Shown here piece by piece: positions 63,559 through 64,000 of a stretch of 64,000 nucleotides of DNA. The notes under the pieces were generated by a model. The model made no database searches and had not been told where the DNA came from. It worked only from the letters and a program-made list of their open reading frames with translations. Position 1 is the first letter of the stretch; each line of letters begins with the position of its first letter. Position numbers and translations under genes: made by a program. The stretch lies in NCBI GenBank assembly GCA_937960645.1, contig CALGPJ010000006.1, positions 62,001 through 126,000 of the forward strand, written 5' to 3'. The DNA is from an uncultured Spirochaetia bacterium (GTDB lineage Bacteria > Spirochaetota > Spirochaetia > JABEVK01).

Positions 63559-64000
63559 TTAGTCCAGGCGTCGGGTCCAGTGGGAAGAGGGAAACTTTTC
63601 CCTGAGGAAGGATCGGTATTGATTTGCCTCAGCCTCTTTCCCCAGTGTTTTCAGGATGGCGTACGCTTCGAAAGCCGATTGAGCCGATGAATCCCATGGT
63701 CCCTCTCGAGAAGCAGACTGTAAATGTTGGAGGGCCAGATCGGCATTACCCAGATTCTTTTCGGCAATTCCAAGACCCAGCAGGATATTGGCACGGTTTT
63801 CGGATATGGGACTTTCCCGAAGTAGGTTTTGAAATAGGGTTTTTGCTTCCGTAGTTTTACCTTGAAGGAGGAGGATCATACCGGAGAGCCATTGTGCCTC
63901 GTGCTTCTGGTTCCTCTCTGTTCTTTCCGTAAGAACTCTTTGGATGTAACGTCGCGCCATTTCCGGGTCCCGTTCGTAAATCAAGCGGGACCGATAGAGC
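63559..64000 (-). CDS. TPR protein, N-terminus cut by window edge
   Basis: The frame is open from 64000 to the TAG at 63559, at least 147 residues, with its start outside. Three TPR-type units: AQWLSGMILLLQGKTTEAKTLFQNL, ANILLGLGIAEKNLGNADLALQHL and AFEAYAILKTLGKEAEANQY, read in parts. No enzyme motif is seen. It lies directly before murC, so it is the upstream gene of the murC unit and may be an envelope scaffold. Confidence 0.8.
   Translation of the reverse strand, partial: LYRSRLIYERDPEMARRYIQRVLTERTERNQKHEAQWLSGMILLLQGKTTEAKTLFQNLLRESPISENRANILLGLGIAEKNLGNADLALQHLQSASREGPWDSSAQSAFEAYAILKTLGKEAEANQYRSFLREKFPSSHWTRRLD

Noticed and set aside
1..64000. CRISPR arrays, tRNA/rRNA genes, insertion sequences, prophage
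   Set aside because: No regularly spaced repeats, clover-leaf-like segments, transposases, integrases or phage genes were seen; the window is ordinary core chromosome.

Overview
This is a gene-dense stretch (over 97% coding, no gene-free gap above 120 bases) of a spirochaete chromosome. No insertion sequences, prophage, tRNA, rRNA or CRISPR were seen. The phylum call rests on the roughly 900-residue GreA with a long helical N-terminal part (known from Borrelia and Treponema) and on gene order. The tamB-bamA-skp-mutS-...-nusA-infB-rbfA-rpsO-pnp-...-LptF/G pair-tgt-murJ-HEAT run, and the queA-ruvB-ruvA / two tandem signal peptidases / unknown / smpB run, both match Borrelia gene order as I remember it. 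The genus cannot be fixed. Base composition is about 42-50% G+C for most of the window and clearly higher in the opp operon.

Layout. 1-2072 (minus): rpe, an exported TPR protein and a cut-off exported protein. 2118-7625 (plus): TPR-like protein, giant greA, von Willebrand-like membrane protein. 7622-24386 (minus): rimP-nusA-infB-rbfA, then rpsO-pnp-M16 peptidase (frameshifted)-beta-propeller-two LptF/LptG permeases-tgt-murJ-HEAT protein. mutS-comF lies just upstream. 26985-27479 (plus): a lone STAS protein. 27516-37609 (minus): an envelope operon of outer-membrane protein, exbB, exbD, tonB-like, tamB, bamA and skp, closed by a terminator. 37633-38881 (plus): tmk and an exported protein. 38875-40695 (minus): RNase II/R. 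40742-46430 (plus): complete oppABCDF. 46427-52033 (minus): two lepB genes, yebC, ruvC, ruvA, ruvB, queA. 52100-54787 (plus): PEGA/SUMF protein, smpB, J-domain protein. The rest holds a lipoprotein, galU, alr behind a GGDEF/EAL response regulator, and miaA-rpoZ-cmk-yicC-murC followed by a TPR gene cut by the window edge.

Themes. Translation and RNA functions (IF2, RimP, RbfA, S15, SmpB, MiaA, Tgt, QueA, PNPase, RNase II/R), transcription (NusA, GreA, omega), envelope assembly (BamA, Skp, TamB, LptF/G-like, MurJ, MurC, Alr, LepB) and DNA repair (MutS, RuvABC) dominate. Most genes are joined by ATGA, TTGA or GTGA overlaps, and several convergent operons overlap at their stop codons.

Most interesting points. 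(1) At least nine start codons lie 6-8 nt after a -10-like hexamer with no Shine-Dalgarno sequence, suggesting leaderless mRNAs. (2) A TonB/ExbB/ExbD motor is co-transcribed and translationally coupled with tamB and bamA. (3) Both nucleoside-monophosphate kinases lack the Walker A lysine. (4) The M16 peptidase is broken at a nine-base homopolymer. (5) Two genes have no usual start codon in frame. (6) One of two tandem signal peptidases lacks the catalytic lysine.
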